A stretch of 64,000 bases of DNA from Thozetella sp. PMI_491. Its lineage: Eukaryota > Ascomycota > Sordariomycetes > Chaetosphaeriales > Chaetosphaeriaceae. Both the position numbers and the translations under genes were made by a program. Below, in pieces: positions 21,320-32,456 of the stretch. The stretch spans positions 62,001 to 126,000 of the forward strand of contig MU270055.1 in assembly GCA_021432635.1 (NCBI GenBank), written 5' to 3'. The notes beneath the pieces were generated by a model that saw only the letters and a program-made list of their open reading frames with translations, was not told the DNA's origin and searched no databases. The number at the start of each line of letters is the position of its first letter. Within the stretch, counting starts at the first letter, position 1.

Positions 21320-22535
21320 CTTGGGCGGGTATGTGAGGTGTGGGTTGGACTACTGAGTCCTGTCTAGGTCGCAGCTATTGGACTGCGTGTAATACAGCTT
21401 GAAGAGTTGAAGGGGTCTGGGTGGGCGACATCCGGCTGCTATTTCAAGTACCGACGCTGCCTACCCAATGCCATACGGAAGGGAGTGAAGATCCACCCCC
21501 AGGTTACCGGTCGGGGATGAAGCTCTGCTAATTCATCTCATTCGAGCACTGCTCAGGTCTATCCTTGACAGCTCGCTTTACATTTGCCCGCGCATGTGCA
21601 CATATGCGGGGAGCTGGGGTTGGAGACATTTGGCACCCCAGATGCCCACCTCCAATGTCCACTGTCCACTTGCACGTGTCCACTTGTATACGCCACGGCG
21701 TAACCTTAACCGCGCCGTGCTTCTCTCAGAGACGCCCTCCATCCTACGCATTGCTAGGCTAGCGGTCGTATATACCGATGGGGACGCCACTGTTTTTCTC
21801 TAATTTGAGTTCCCATGTGTCTGAACTGGCACGGCCTAGAAGCCCTGGTAAATCATGTAGTCTGGCAGTATCACCAGTACGGCCCAGCTCTCGTGGGTCA
21901 TAGAAGTAATTCAGTTGTATACACATCGCACCGCTGGGCAGTTCTACAGCTATATCCACCTCGAAGACTGAACTTGTGCCTGCACAAACAACGCTATGGC
22001 GACTCGATCCTAAGCGTGAGGACGAAGGGAATGAAACCAGAAGACGAGAATGCTTTATTACAACGACGGTCAGTAACTCTAGGGTGGGTAAAAAGTTCTT
22101 GTAATTCATTCGGACATGTACCAGGGCCCCTGGGTTTGCTTCTAATGTTATGTAGTTACACTGTAAGAAAGAAATTGGTATGCCTATTTTCTCAAGTTAT
22201 CCGTAGTCTAACACTCATGGCCTAATACCACCACCTCTGTTGATCTCAATTACTGAGCTTTGCTCGTCGCTTTTGCTCTCTTTACAACTTCTCTACTCTT
22301 GTAGGCAGGGAAAAGCAAGGCAGTTGGCAAATCCATTCGTCGATCCTATCGCCTAGGTGATTGGCCCTAGACGAAGGAGGGAGAGGCACAATGCACAATA
22401 GAACACCTCGAAAGTGTTTTGGCACTGCGCGTAAGGTGGAACGGCGTGGGGCATCCGAAAGAAAATCCCGATAAAGGCGACACGACCCATTGCCGAGGGC
22501 TAGCCACCGTCCAGTTGTTCCAATGATTTCAAGAC
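21320..22535. other. Promoter region of the bicupin gene and 3' flank of the rhamnosidase gene
   Basis: No coding region supported. The part up to about 21800 holds the TGTCCAC cluster described separately. From about 22130 to 22340 the sequence is AT-rich, consistent with the rhamnosidase 3' flank. Confidence 0.5.
21606..21683. promoter_or_regulatory. Putative regulatory cluster: three TGTCCAC elements and three CreA-like sites
   Basis: TGTCCAC occurs at 21656-21662, 21663-21669 and 21677-21683, the latter two extended to TGTCCACTTG. SYGGRG-type sites, the consensus of the carbon catabolite repressor CreA, occur at 21606-21611 (GCGGGG), 21614-21619 (CTGGGG) and on the minus strand at 21636-21641. 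The cluster lies 290-365 bp upstream of the bicupin ATG. Activator binding and glucose repression are inferences from position and repetition; the six-base CreA consensus is weak on its own. Confidence 0.45.
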
Positions 22536-25068
22536 CTAGTGAGAGGATTTCAGACCTAGAGCTTTGAGTGCTGAAGCAACGAGATCCACCAAGTGCTGAC
22601 CCCAGGATGGAGAGACGGAATCGACGGCTGTGGTAGTTGATACACCTTTCCGCAGCACTATTCTTCGGGTCGCAGATCCAATCCGTAGCTCTACAACTGC
22701 ATCGGAGTCGCTTCTAAGCTCGATAATCTGTCCGTGTTTCCAGGATACCTCGAGAGTTCGGTCATCATCGATCGCGAAGGTTCCCCCCAGGTGCTCAACA
22801 AGGCTGACGCGAGGTTGCAGGATAATAGGGCCGTCCCCTTTCGTGCTGCTCGTTCTTAGCCCGACAATCTCTCGAACAATCTCATAAACCGGGACAGCAC
22901 TCCATCCATGGCAATCACTGCGCGGGTTATTCTCAAACTCAGCCCAGGTGGTCAGATCTTGGCCCAGCATGTTCCTCCAAGGCTGAATCAAAGCCTCCCA
23001 GAGCTCCTCGTATGCACCAGCCCGAGCCGCGGCGCGGAAGACATAGAAGGACATGGCGAGGGAGGCCTTGGCAAGCTGGAGCTCTTCGCATTGCTTGACC
23101 GCTTTGAGCATGAGAAGTCTCGCCTCATTGCCACTAACTGCTCCAGAGAGGACGGCGAACACTTGGGTGTGCTGCGAGACCTGTTTGAATCCCGGCCCGT
23201 CGAGGAACAAGCCAGATGTCGGCTCAAAGCAGTGATGCCGGACGGCGCTGTTCAGATCCTGCGCACGGCGTCGGTATTCCTCAGCAGTAGATGCTCGTCC
23301 CACGAAGTCATTAAGATCAGCAGCTTGTAGGAGTGCCACGGCGTACAGCAAACTGTTGATGGTCGCAGCTCCGACTGCGTGATAGGCCGGAGGCAAAGCC
23401 ATGCCTTTGAAACCTTTGCTAGGCGTCTTCCATTCGTCAACCCAGTCAACAAAAGCCCACGCCTCATCATCGAACCGACCCACGAGGCCAAGATGGTTGA
23501 GCCGATCCGCAAAGTGGCCAAGGACGCCATCGATGGTTCCGAGGTACGTTCGCACCATTCTCAGATCCCAGAACTTCTGCATATGGTCGTGGACCATCGC
23601 CACCCAAAAGAGCGAGAACTGCGGGATGTTGGTCATTCGTGCAGAAGAAGGGAAGTGCGCCTCTAGCAGGCCGTCGTCACGACGGCTTGCGTGGAACTCG
23701 TGGATGGTCTTCCGGGCCAAGCGGTCATCTGATGACAGAAGGTAGTTGAAGAGAATCTGCGATCGCGAGTCCATGGCAAACTGGTTTTGTTCATAGTATG
23801 GGCAGTCCTCAAAGGTCTCATGCATGCAGTTCTTGAGGGTATTTAGCGAGACACGCCACAGGTCGTCGACAAACGGGGTCGATGCCAGCGTCGTCTCGAT
23901 ATGGAGGGGATAGTTCGTTGACCGGTACTGCAGCGACTGAAGCGTTACTGGCGAGTTTGTTGTCTGGATCCGCAACTGGACATAACGGAATGTCCGCCAC
24001 CAGAACGGCTCGTAGTAATTCTCTCCCGGCCGGCAGACGTACGTGTCGGTTGCTCCGTTCAGCTTCCCAGCCGGAGAGTATCCTCGATGCCCCTTGGAGC
24101 GCGCCTGCCCATGGCTCATGTCGCCCTCATAGCATTCAGCGGTGAGGATAGATATGGTCGCACTTCCATCGCCGTCTTGAAAACAACTCAGCTCGAGAAA
24201 GCCAGTCGCCAATGTCGCCGCCTCGATCTCTACGATAATGTTGGCCTGAGCTTCAATGCGAACAGGATGTTTGGACAGTAGTAGTTTTGAAAAGTCTTCC
24301 GTGTTAATGTTCTCGCAGCCCTCGCAATGAAGAGCCTTGTCAAAGCAGGCCGCCACTTCCGGTAACTGAGGAATTGAGCGCGGCGTCAGATTTCGAGGGT
24401 CTAGGATCGGCGACATCATCATCTCCATTGTTCGCTGGGCAGCCGGGCTCCATTGCGAATCATCAAACTCTGTCTCCTGCCAGCCGAAGTGGGATAGTCG
24501 ACCATCGACTCGTTCCCACAAGGACAGCAACGGCGGGCCGAGCCGGAAGTCCCATTCTTTGCTTGGAACCAGCTGTACAGATGCATCTCGCTGGACTTTC
24601 CAATTTTCATCCGTATGGAGGGCCATGTCCTAATTTTCGAGGTTAGCTCATGGATGTCCCAACTCGCATCGTATGATGGTGACTCACGCGGATCTTGCAG
24701 TGCACGATCAGACCGGGCAGGCACGAGCGAGCCATAGACAGGCCAGCTGGAGACGAGCTCGGCAGCCTCATAACCTTGACGGCGAGACAATTCTTGCCCT
24801 GCTTGAGGAAGGGGGCGATGTCCACCGTTTCGTAGTACCATCTCGTTGCATAGCTCTTGCAAGGGCCGAAGCTCGCGCGCCACCCATTGACGTAGAGTCG
24901 GTAACGGGTGTCGGCCGAGATATGCACAAGACACTGCGGAGAGACGACATCTTCTAACAAAAACGATCGCCGAAATAACACAAATTGGCCGGGTTCGGGG
25001 TCATCGCCGGGTATGGGAGAGGCCCATATCCAACGAGCCTCCTTGGATGCGAAAGGCTGCAGCGACAT
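22536..25068 (-). CDS. Alpha-L-rhamnosidase-type glycoside hydrolase (GH78-like), 2 exons
   Basis: Exons 25068-24688 and 24629-22536 join in phase (58-nt intron) to 824 residues. The N-terminal beta domain contains RWIWASP and HISADTRYRLYVNG (about residues 10-65), typical of GH78 proteins. The catalytic (alpha/alpha)6 barrel begins near residue 370. HETFEDCPYYEQNQFAMDSR (about residue 400) matches the conserved EDCP..EQ..DS/DA segment that carries an essential acidic residue. TWAEFENNPRSDCHGWSAVP (about residue 700) matches the conserved late-barrel HGWSA motif. GH78 enzymes release terminal alpha-L-rhamnose from flavonoid glycosides or pectin. No signal peptide is visible, so it is probably intracellular. 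It is divergent from the transcription factor 525 bp away, suggesting shared control. Confidence 0.88.
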
Positions 25069-25592
25069 GGTTGGCGAGCACACTTACTCAAAGGGTAACT
25101 ATGATTCGATCATTCGATACTGGCTATGGCTCTGTGCAGGTATAACTGTGATGGCCGCGAGTCAGCAATGGTACCGAATTGTCCAACTGCCGCGCATCTT
25201 GAACCGAGCTATCCACTTAGCATTATGCCGGAGGCGAGCGCGGGCGCGCGGTAGTCCACCACCCACATCCCGGGGCCACAAATGTCCACTTGCGCATTCG
25301 AAACATGTCCACCCGGACTAAAACCTGCCGAATCGCTCGGTCACTCTTACACCATCAACCACAAGACAACTAGGTCGTTACCAGCCGCGCATCAAGCGTC
25401 ACACGAGGAGAGCGCTGCGGGGCTAGACTCATAACCTAAACTAGATCGGAGCTCAACCGTCTGGGGAAACTTGGAGAAGGCCCTGCCATGTGGCTTTAAA
25501 CAAAGTCCATTGTCCACCCCATCCGTCTCCGAAGCGAGTTGCCTCTTCTAGGGCTCACTCTTACCCCTACTGGAGGCTTTGCGACCTACGCC
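25069..25592. promoter_or_regulatory. Divergent promoter of rhamnosidase and transcription factor with TGTCCAC sites
   Basis: This 524-bp gap separates two outward-facing start codons. TGTCCAC occurs at 25283-25289 (as TGTCCACTTGCGC, close to TGTCCACTTGCAC in the bicupin promoter), 25306-25312 and 25511-25517. A CreA-like CTGGGG lies at about 25461. Co-regulation of both genes is inferred. Confidence 0.45.
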
Positions 25593-28231
25593 ATGAAGCC
25601 GCACGTCTGTCCACTCTGCAGGCGATCCTTCTCGCGCCCAGAAAACCTCCACCGTCATCGCAAAACGCGTAAGTAATCTCCGCTGTTTGGGGGGTTCCCG
25701 TTGCTGAGCGGCGCCTTAGACGACGTAACATTGCCGCACCCTTGCAAGCGGTGCGGAAAACGTTTCTCGAGAAGTGACCTCTTGAGGAGGCATGTCCTCA
25801 TCCATGACCGACCGGAGAATCTCGAACGCGGAGGCGCCGTCGATGGGGAGCCAAGGGACATCGGAGTCCTGAGTCCTGATGCAACATCGCTGGGCCTCAG
25901 CGATTCTGGGACCTCGCCGGCCGTGTCTTCCTCCGGCCCTCACGTCGTATTGCCAACCGGAGACGTCATCTGCGAGAATGCCTTTGCAATCCGCCCGCTG
26001 GCGCCGGACGCGCTTACACATCACCACCCTACCGTAGGCGGCCTACATGGCGCGCTTGGAGATGACGGTCTCCACGGAGACAATCTAGGGGAAGGAGGAG
26101 CGGGCATAAGTCCCTATCTGGACTTCATATCCTTCGCAGATATAAGACAGGACATGTCACAGGACATGGAAGACTGGCTATATTTCGACTTCTACGGTGC
26201 CCCGCGGGATGGTGGAGGGCTGATGCATCAAGATGTCCTATCGAACCACAGGCCTAGCCGTCCTAGTGTCGCAACGGGCTTGGAGGTTCCGGTGCTAGCC
26301 AGTCAGCAGGCCGAGCATTTGATATCGCCGAGCCCGCAACGCCCGATAAACCACTCAACTCACGATAAGGACCACGAGCCGAAGCGGGATTCTATCTCCA
26401 GAGTCCCTTCTCCGCCGAACGAAGCCTCCCGCGAGGATTATTGGCCGTTTGCGTGGAATCCACGTTCAGCGCGCATCTCATATGGGCCGCCCATCCACGT
26501 GAGCGATGACGACGAGCTGCTGCAGGACCACAATCCTAGGTTCGACATCGACCAAGGGACCTGGGACCGAATCCACGCCTTCCTGGCACGATCTGACGAG
26601 CACGAAACCTTCTCCTTCACGCTGCCTCCGCTAAAGATAGCCAACGCCTTCATCGGTCTGTACTTCAAGTTCTTCTCGCCGCAAGCTCCGATCCTCCACG
26701 AGCCGACCCTCAACATGAAGCTGCTTCCGCCGCCGCTGCTCGCCATAATGATCATAACTGGTGCTACTTACAGCCACGTAAAAGGCACGCGTCGATTTGC
26801 CATCGTCGCTCTGGACCGGGCCAGATACAACCTCCAGCTCGCCATCGAGCGAGACCAGACTCTCATGAGAGAGCCGCTGGTCATCTTCGCCGTGGCCCTG
26901 ATATGTTACAATTCGCTCTGGTGCGGGAACAAACGGGCCTTTGAGCTCTCAGAAGTCCTTCGAGGAACGCTCATCACCTACATACGCCGTCTGCCGAATT
27001 ACGAGGGCAGCCCTCCAGATGCAGATATCTCCTCGGACGCGGTGACGAGATGGAAGTCATGGGTGATTGCGGAGTCTACAAAGAGGATACACTGGTTCGT
27101 CTTCATGATCGACAGCCAGTTCCCTTCCCTCTTGGGCATACGAAGCATCCTGTCGCTTGCCGAAGCGTTCCGGTGGGAGTGCCCGTGTGATGACGACTTT
27201 TGGACTGCGACCACGGCGCGAAGCTGGAAGAGTCGACTGGGAGCTGCATCGCAGCCCCCTGCTCCTTCTTTTGCTACTGCCATGTCCCCCTTTCTGTCCT
27301 TGTTCGCGGCACGCCACTGTGGGTTCTCGGGAACGGGGTCTCCGGAGGAGACAGTGAGACGAATCCAACCCCTCCGGGTCAACACGTGGACGTCGTTTTT
27401 GCTCCTATGCGCCATCTCCATATACGCCCACGAGTGGTCAGATGACTGGATGATGACGACAAGCCTCATACAGGAAACCGCCGAAGAAGAGGATCCGCTC
27501 GACGCGTGGTCGCGCGCCTCCGAGCAGAAAGTCGTGGCTCGCCTGCTGGAGGCCCGGACCCATATTCTTGGTAAGGCAGACTGCATGGACTTGAACCCCG
27601 GTGCCTCACGAGCTAACAGGGCCTAGATTCCTTATCACAATGGCATCAAGCATATGCCGAACCAGTCCATGTGTTGGTGCCAGGAAACCCCAAGACATAC
27701 TTTGGCAGCGTTTCACTATTTCTATATCATCTCATGAACATGCTCCTCTGCGTGTCGCTGATAGATCTCCAGGATGCCATGGGGAAAAGCGGACCGGTAT
27801 GCATCACCACCTCCATGCGGCGGCTCGAGCTCTGGTGCATGCGCGACTACTCGTGGCCCATCCAGGCCGCCGAGGAGGCCGCCAAGCTAATCTCGCTGGC
27901 GGACCTGCAGCTCACTGCCCCGTATGGCACAATCGGTATCTTCCTGGCGCACGTCCTCCTTTGGGCCATCTTCAAGACGGCACCCCCGGCCACGATTGAC
28001 CGGGTGAAAGACTGCGTGGCACGGGCTCGGATACCGGCGAGCACTGCCCACGAGCTCAGCTCCATGTTGACATCTGCTTCGGCTTGCGACCCGGCTTTAC
28101 CTCCAGAGAAAACGGGGCCATCCTCCATCTTCCGGCATGGAGCAGGCATGTTGGTTAGGGTGAGGCCATGGGGTGTCTCATTGAACCTAGCCTTGCTCCT
28201 GCACCGTCGTGCTGATCTCCCAGCAATGTAA
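25593..28231 (+). CDS. C2H2 zinc-finger / fungal-specific transcription factor, 3 exons
   Basis: Exons 25593-25668, 25720-27570 and 27627-28231 join in phase to 843 residues (introns 51 and 56 nt). Two C2H2 fingers open the protein: CPLCRRSFSRPENLHRHRKTH (residues 6-26, its last His created across the first splice junction) and CKRCGKRFSRSDLLRRHVLIH about ten residues later. A long low-complexity linker follows. The segment from about residue 290 to 520 (FIGLYFKFFSPQAPILHEPT, LLAIMIITGATYS, SKRIHWFVFMIDSQFP) matches the fungal-specific transcription factor domain that follows DNA-binding domains in many pathway regulators. Position beside the rhamnosidase and near the bicupin suggests it is the local regulator. 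The first coding exon is only 76 nt, so automatic models may miss the first finger. Confidence 0.88.
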
Positions 28232-28686
28232 AATAGTGATGTAGCCTTACTGTAGCCCACTATCAATATTAGATCTGCCTCCGTTGTTGACTCCGCATCC
28301 CCCCCACTCTGGCAGAGCAATGTTGTGGCAGATGCAATGCTCTTAGCTAGTGCATCAAAAGTTCGTTTGTCACCAAATACTTCACAGCAATTCTCGGATT
28401 GAGGCGCATAATTGTAACTCTCGAGCGGGGTTAGGGGGAACCGAAGAATAGACACACCATCACTCACAAATACAACACTCATTCGTCCCTTCTCACGCTG
28501 TGCACCTAATCTTATACAAGTTATATCATTATAAAGCCCTCGATATATTAGCTCTATTGGACCTCTTTTTATCTTCGTAGCGATACGCACTGTTGGGATA
28601 CCACTGGCTTGGCTACTTGACCTGAACTGGGCGCAGACCCCAGGTTCGAACGGCAAAAGAAAAGATTTCTACCTCTAGCACGGATC
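28232..28686. other. AT-richer intergenic region before the HET gene
   Basis: No gene seen. The stretch from 28255 to 28600 is more AT-rich than flanking coding sequence. A GTTCGAA at about 28641 recalls a tRNA B-box, but no cloverleaf can be drawn. Confidence 0.45.
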
Positions 28687-30681
28687 ATGCAATCAACAGC
28701 AGAGCCAGATTCAAGATTGACACTGGAAAAGGATGAGATCCGGATTCTTGAACACGACGCTCAGCTGTCACAGAGCTCGGGGCATCTGGCCTGTCGAACA
28801 AGGATCCTACATCTTGCACCTGCTTCTAGGGGAGAGGCTCTGCCTTACGCTGCCCTCTCCTACGTCTGGGGAAACCCAAAAGTTACACAGCCACTCATTT
28901 GCGATGGTGTAACGATGCAGGTTACACTGAGCCTTTGGGAGGCACTCTCAACGATCTGGCGGGCGCATCCATCGATGCAGCTATGGGCAGATGCGCTGAG
29001 CATCACGCAGGACAATGTTCTGGAGAGAAATCATCAAGTGTCCCTGATGGGCGATATTTTCCAGTCGGCCAACCACGTCTTCGTTTCCCTTGGCCCTGCT
29101 CTCAAAGGCCGCAATCGGTTCTGGGCTTTGCTTCAGAGCTTCGTGTCTGATGGAAATTTCGACAGTGACGAGTTTGAGGATCAGTTGGACAATTTTATGC
29201 AAGGCCAGTCGAACGATTTGGCTACGGGGCTCATCGATCTCATTCAGCGCCCTTGGTTTCGTAGGGCCTGGGTAAGTAAATCTGCAAGATGACCTCTCCT
29301 TGATTCTCAGTCGCACCCATTGACTATATCTTTGGAGGGAAAACAGACCTATCAGGAGATCCGTCTAGCCAGGACTGCAGTTGTCATATGCGGAGACTCA
29401 TTCATGCCGTGGAACAAGTTCGTCCAGACTCTGGACGCGTTCAACAAAACAGGGGCCTTTCTAAGCAGTTTTTCGACTCTGCGTACATTTCTGAAACAGC
29501 ACGCGGCCATGTTCAAAATACCTAGTTCGCTGGAAGTCGCGGAGTCAGAACTAGTGAGCACGGTTAGCCCTCGACCAAGGTTACCCAAAGAGCCTCTCCT
29601 TGACCTGCTGGTGGATGCATGGTCGAGAGACGCAAGTGATGCCCGGGATAAGATATACGCATTCACCAGCTCACACTTGACCTCGACTTCCTACGTGGAG
29701 CTCAGCCCAGACTATGAACTTGACATGCCGAGTACCTTTATCCGGTTCATAAGGATTTACATAAATAACGAAAACAACTTAGAATTTCTCAAATTCGCGC
29801 AAGGAATCGACAATCCTATTCATTTACCTGACACTACTAGTCGTCCTAGGGACGAGCTTAAGTACATACCGTTTGAGCGTATCGGACCGTACACCTTCGC
29901 CGCGAGGCTAGGCAACGAGGAGGGTCCGAAAAGGTTATCTCGGACTGAAGCTCTACCGTCTTGGATCTGCGACTGGCGAATGGAGGGCTTCCAGGCAAAA
30001 GTTGACACTCCACCCTTCCTGGCGGACAAGAATTATTTCGACATGCGAAGGAATGCATCACCGCTGCGGCAGTCTATCCATGATTTTGACAAGCGGTTAG
30101 TTCTCAGAGGCTGTGCCCTCGCGAGGGTAGGACATCCCGAGTCATCAGGCAGCATGCAACTAGGTACTTTTTCAAGGCTACCAAGGTGCGCATTACTGAA
30201 GGCGTTGGACCAGAGCAGGGGGAAACCTTCCATCCCCCTACAGTCCCAATTGTTTGATGGCGACGTCATCAAAGGCAATAGGAACCCGCCAAGTAGCAAT
30301 ATGGTCCTCCTGCTCCTTCAAACCTTGCTTCATGACCAGACAAATTGCGACTGCGCGGTTAATAACAATCACAGTCAGGACATAAATATGACAGCAACTG
30401 ATATGCAGGCGAAGAAACCACCAAACCTAGACCTGATTAAGGCTCACTGCCTATACAGCGGGTACCCGAGGTCATACGTCTACAACCTGGACTGGCTCTT
30501 CCTCCTCGATGGCCTAGCCGAGCCGGTAATACTGCGTCCACACATAACGCTAGGCGTCGCAGACTCGAGCAGAAGCGAAATCGGGTTTGACTTTGTCTCA
30601 GTCTGTCCTCTTATCGTCGAGAGTGAGCGAGAGAAATGGGGTGAAAGCCCCTTGGCATATGGCCCGGTAGTCCTGTATTAG
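28687..30681 (+). CDS. HET-domain protein (heterokaryon incompatibility type), 2 exons
   Basis: Exons 28687-29271 and 29347-30681 join in phase to 639 residues. The junction restores RPWFRRAW-TYQEIRLA, the conserved end of the HET domain. Other HET signatures are LPYAALSYVWGNP (about 58-70), LWADALSITQDNVLERNHQVSLMGDIFQSA (about 100-130) and DARDKIYAF (about 318). HET domains trigger cell death in fungal non-self recognition. No NACHT or repeat domain follows; the rest is the usual poorly conserved C-terminal region. It lies between the presumed regulator and the alpha/beta hydrolase and probably has nothing to do with catabolism. Confidence 0.87.
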
Positions 30682-31372
30682 GGGAGGGAGGAATTAGGTA
30701 GTTGGAGGCTTGGCTCTTACAAGCTCAAATCAGGCATTGAAGAACCGAAGGGGCGGCGCCAGTAATGCTGGAAGAATACCCGGTACTTCCTGTACGGTGC
30801 CTAACCATGTCGGTATCTACTTCAGTACTTAAGTACATACCCAGTACCCAGATGACTTGTAGCAAAACTACGAAGAAAGCAATTACGAAAGTGTTAGACT
30901 GCAAAAGGATAATCCAATTGCAGACCCCGCAATTGGCTTATATTTCACAGAAATCAACTACAATGCTTGAAAGCCTGACACTGTCTTAGAGCCAAAATTG
31001 ACCTATTTTAGAAATATTCCCCTGTGAAATGCCAATACAACTTAAATGTTATGGGACTAATGCGCTGGGGCAGAAACGTCGTGGCGCTTTAAAATGTCCA
31101 CATGGAGACAATGCTAGGCCTATGTCCACATTTGCGTGGAGTCCCCGCGTCGATGCCCCGAAACCGAAACAACGACAGAAAACTTGCAAGCAAAACGCCG
31201 TTGCAGCACTACCCATTTATGCCTGACTCGGGGTACGCGTGTTCTACCGCCCCTGACTCCTCGAATGTTACTCTATGCCGGCCTTTTCTTGTCCTCCGTG
31301 CCGTCGATTCTGAACACAGGGAGCCTCTCCTTAGTGACTAATACACAACACTGACTACCTACCTAAGACACG
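30682..31372. other. Intergenic region; upstream of the alpha/beta hydrolase gene
   Basis: AT-rich from about 30820 to 31050 with no gene seen. Two TGTCCAC elements occur at 31095-31101 and 31123-31129, about 245-280 bp upstream of the hydrolase ATG. Confidence 0.5.
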
Positions 31373-32456
31373 ATGGCGGCCCTTACCCACCTTCGAGCTG
31401 TCTACAAAGTGCTGGATGGGCAAGAAATCGATGCCCGTGTCTACGTCCCGAAGCCCCAGGACAACAAAAGGGCGAAGTGCCCCGCTAGTATGTTACCGTC
31501 TTGACAATTGGGAGAGCTCACTAGCTAACTTGATCTTCAGTCATCAACATCCATGGCGGCGCCTTCATGCTTGGATCTGCTGGAATGGTCAACAAAGACC
31601 AGATCCAGGACTGCCTCTCCAGAGGTTGGGTTGTAGTGGTGCCAAACCACAGACTCTGTCCGCAAGTCGACCTACTTGACGGCCCGATGCGAGACTCCCG
31701 GGATCTTCTAGCATGGATACAGGACGGCAGTCTCGAGCAGTTCATATCGAAGGAGGTGGAGGCTCCATGTCAGGTGGACACAGACTTCATATTTGCCTTT
31801 GGTACTTCTTCAGGAGGTCATCTTTCACTCTGCTTGGTGTGTATAAGCGCTATATAACTCGAGGGGGGGATAGGTATGCTGACTGCGCACAATAGGGTTT
31901 CGACGTTCCGCGGCCCGTGGCGGGGATCTACGACATGTATGGGCCATGTTCCTTCGCCGACCCTTTCTGGACCTCAGAGCTACCTCATGTGAAGTTGAAA
32001 CTGCCAGAAGGTCTCACCCCAGAGTTTCTCAACCAAGTATACTCGGAGAAGCCAGTTCCTATCGAGGGCGGGGTGTCACTGGAAGGCCAGGCACCCGGCC
32101 CTCCTAACTTCAGTGAGCCAAGGCAGGCATTCGCATTCACCCAGATCGCCGGTGGCACTGTTATGGATGCTATATTTCCGTCCAAGGAGTGGCAGAAGGT
32201 GGATCCTCTACGAAACATCACGGCCCAGTTTCCTCCGACGTTCATCGTGCACGGTCAGAGCGATACCATGGTTCCCATAGGGCTGAGCCGTCAACTGTAT
32301 GCATCCTTACAGAAGAATGGGGTGAACTGTGGAATGAGGGAGGTCCCTGGCGAGGAGCATACCTTTGCTGCCAGGATGAAGGTGGGCTCTGCCACTTGGG
32401 AGCTCCAACGTGAGGGCTTTGACTTTTTGGAAAGGCTCTTGCCCCCGCAGACGTAA
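31373..32456 (+). CDS. Alpha/beta hydrolase (esterase/lipase-like, HGG family), 3 exons
   Basis: Exons 31373-31487, 31541-31836 and 31896-32456 join in phase to 323 residues (introns 53 and 59 nt). INIHGGAFMLGS (about 41-51) is the oxyanion-hole HGG motif of the hormone-sensitive-lipase/BD-FAE group. FGTSSGGHLSL places the nucleophile at Ser128 in GxSxG. FIVHGQSDTMVP supplies the acidic residue and GEEHTF the His of the triad. No signal peptide is visible. Substrate cannot be read directly. In the flavonol route the quercetinase product is a depside ester, so an esterase here would complete the step to protocatechuate and a phloroglucinol carboxylate; that is inference from location and shared TGTCCAC elements. 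Confidence 0.85.

Noticed and set aside
28600..28680. tRNA-like B-box (GTTCGAA)
   Set aside because: No matching A-box or acceptor and T-arm pairing can be drawn around it.
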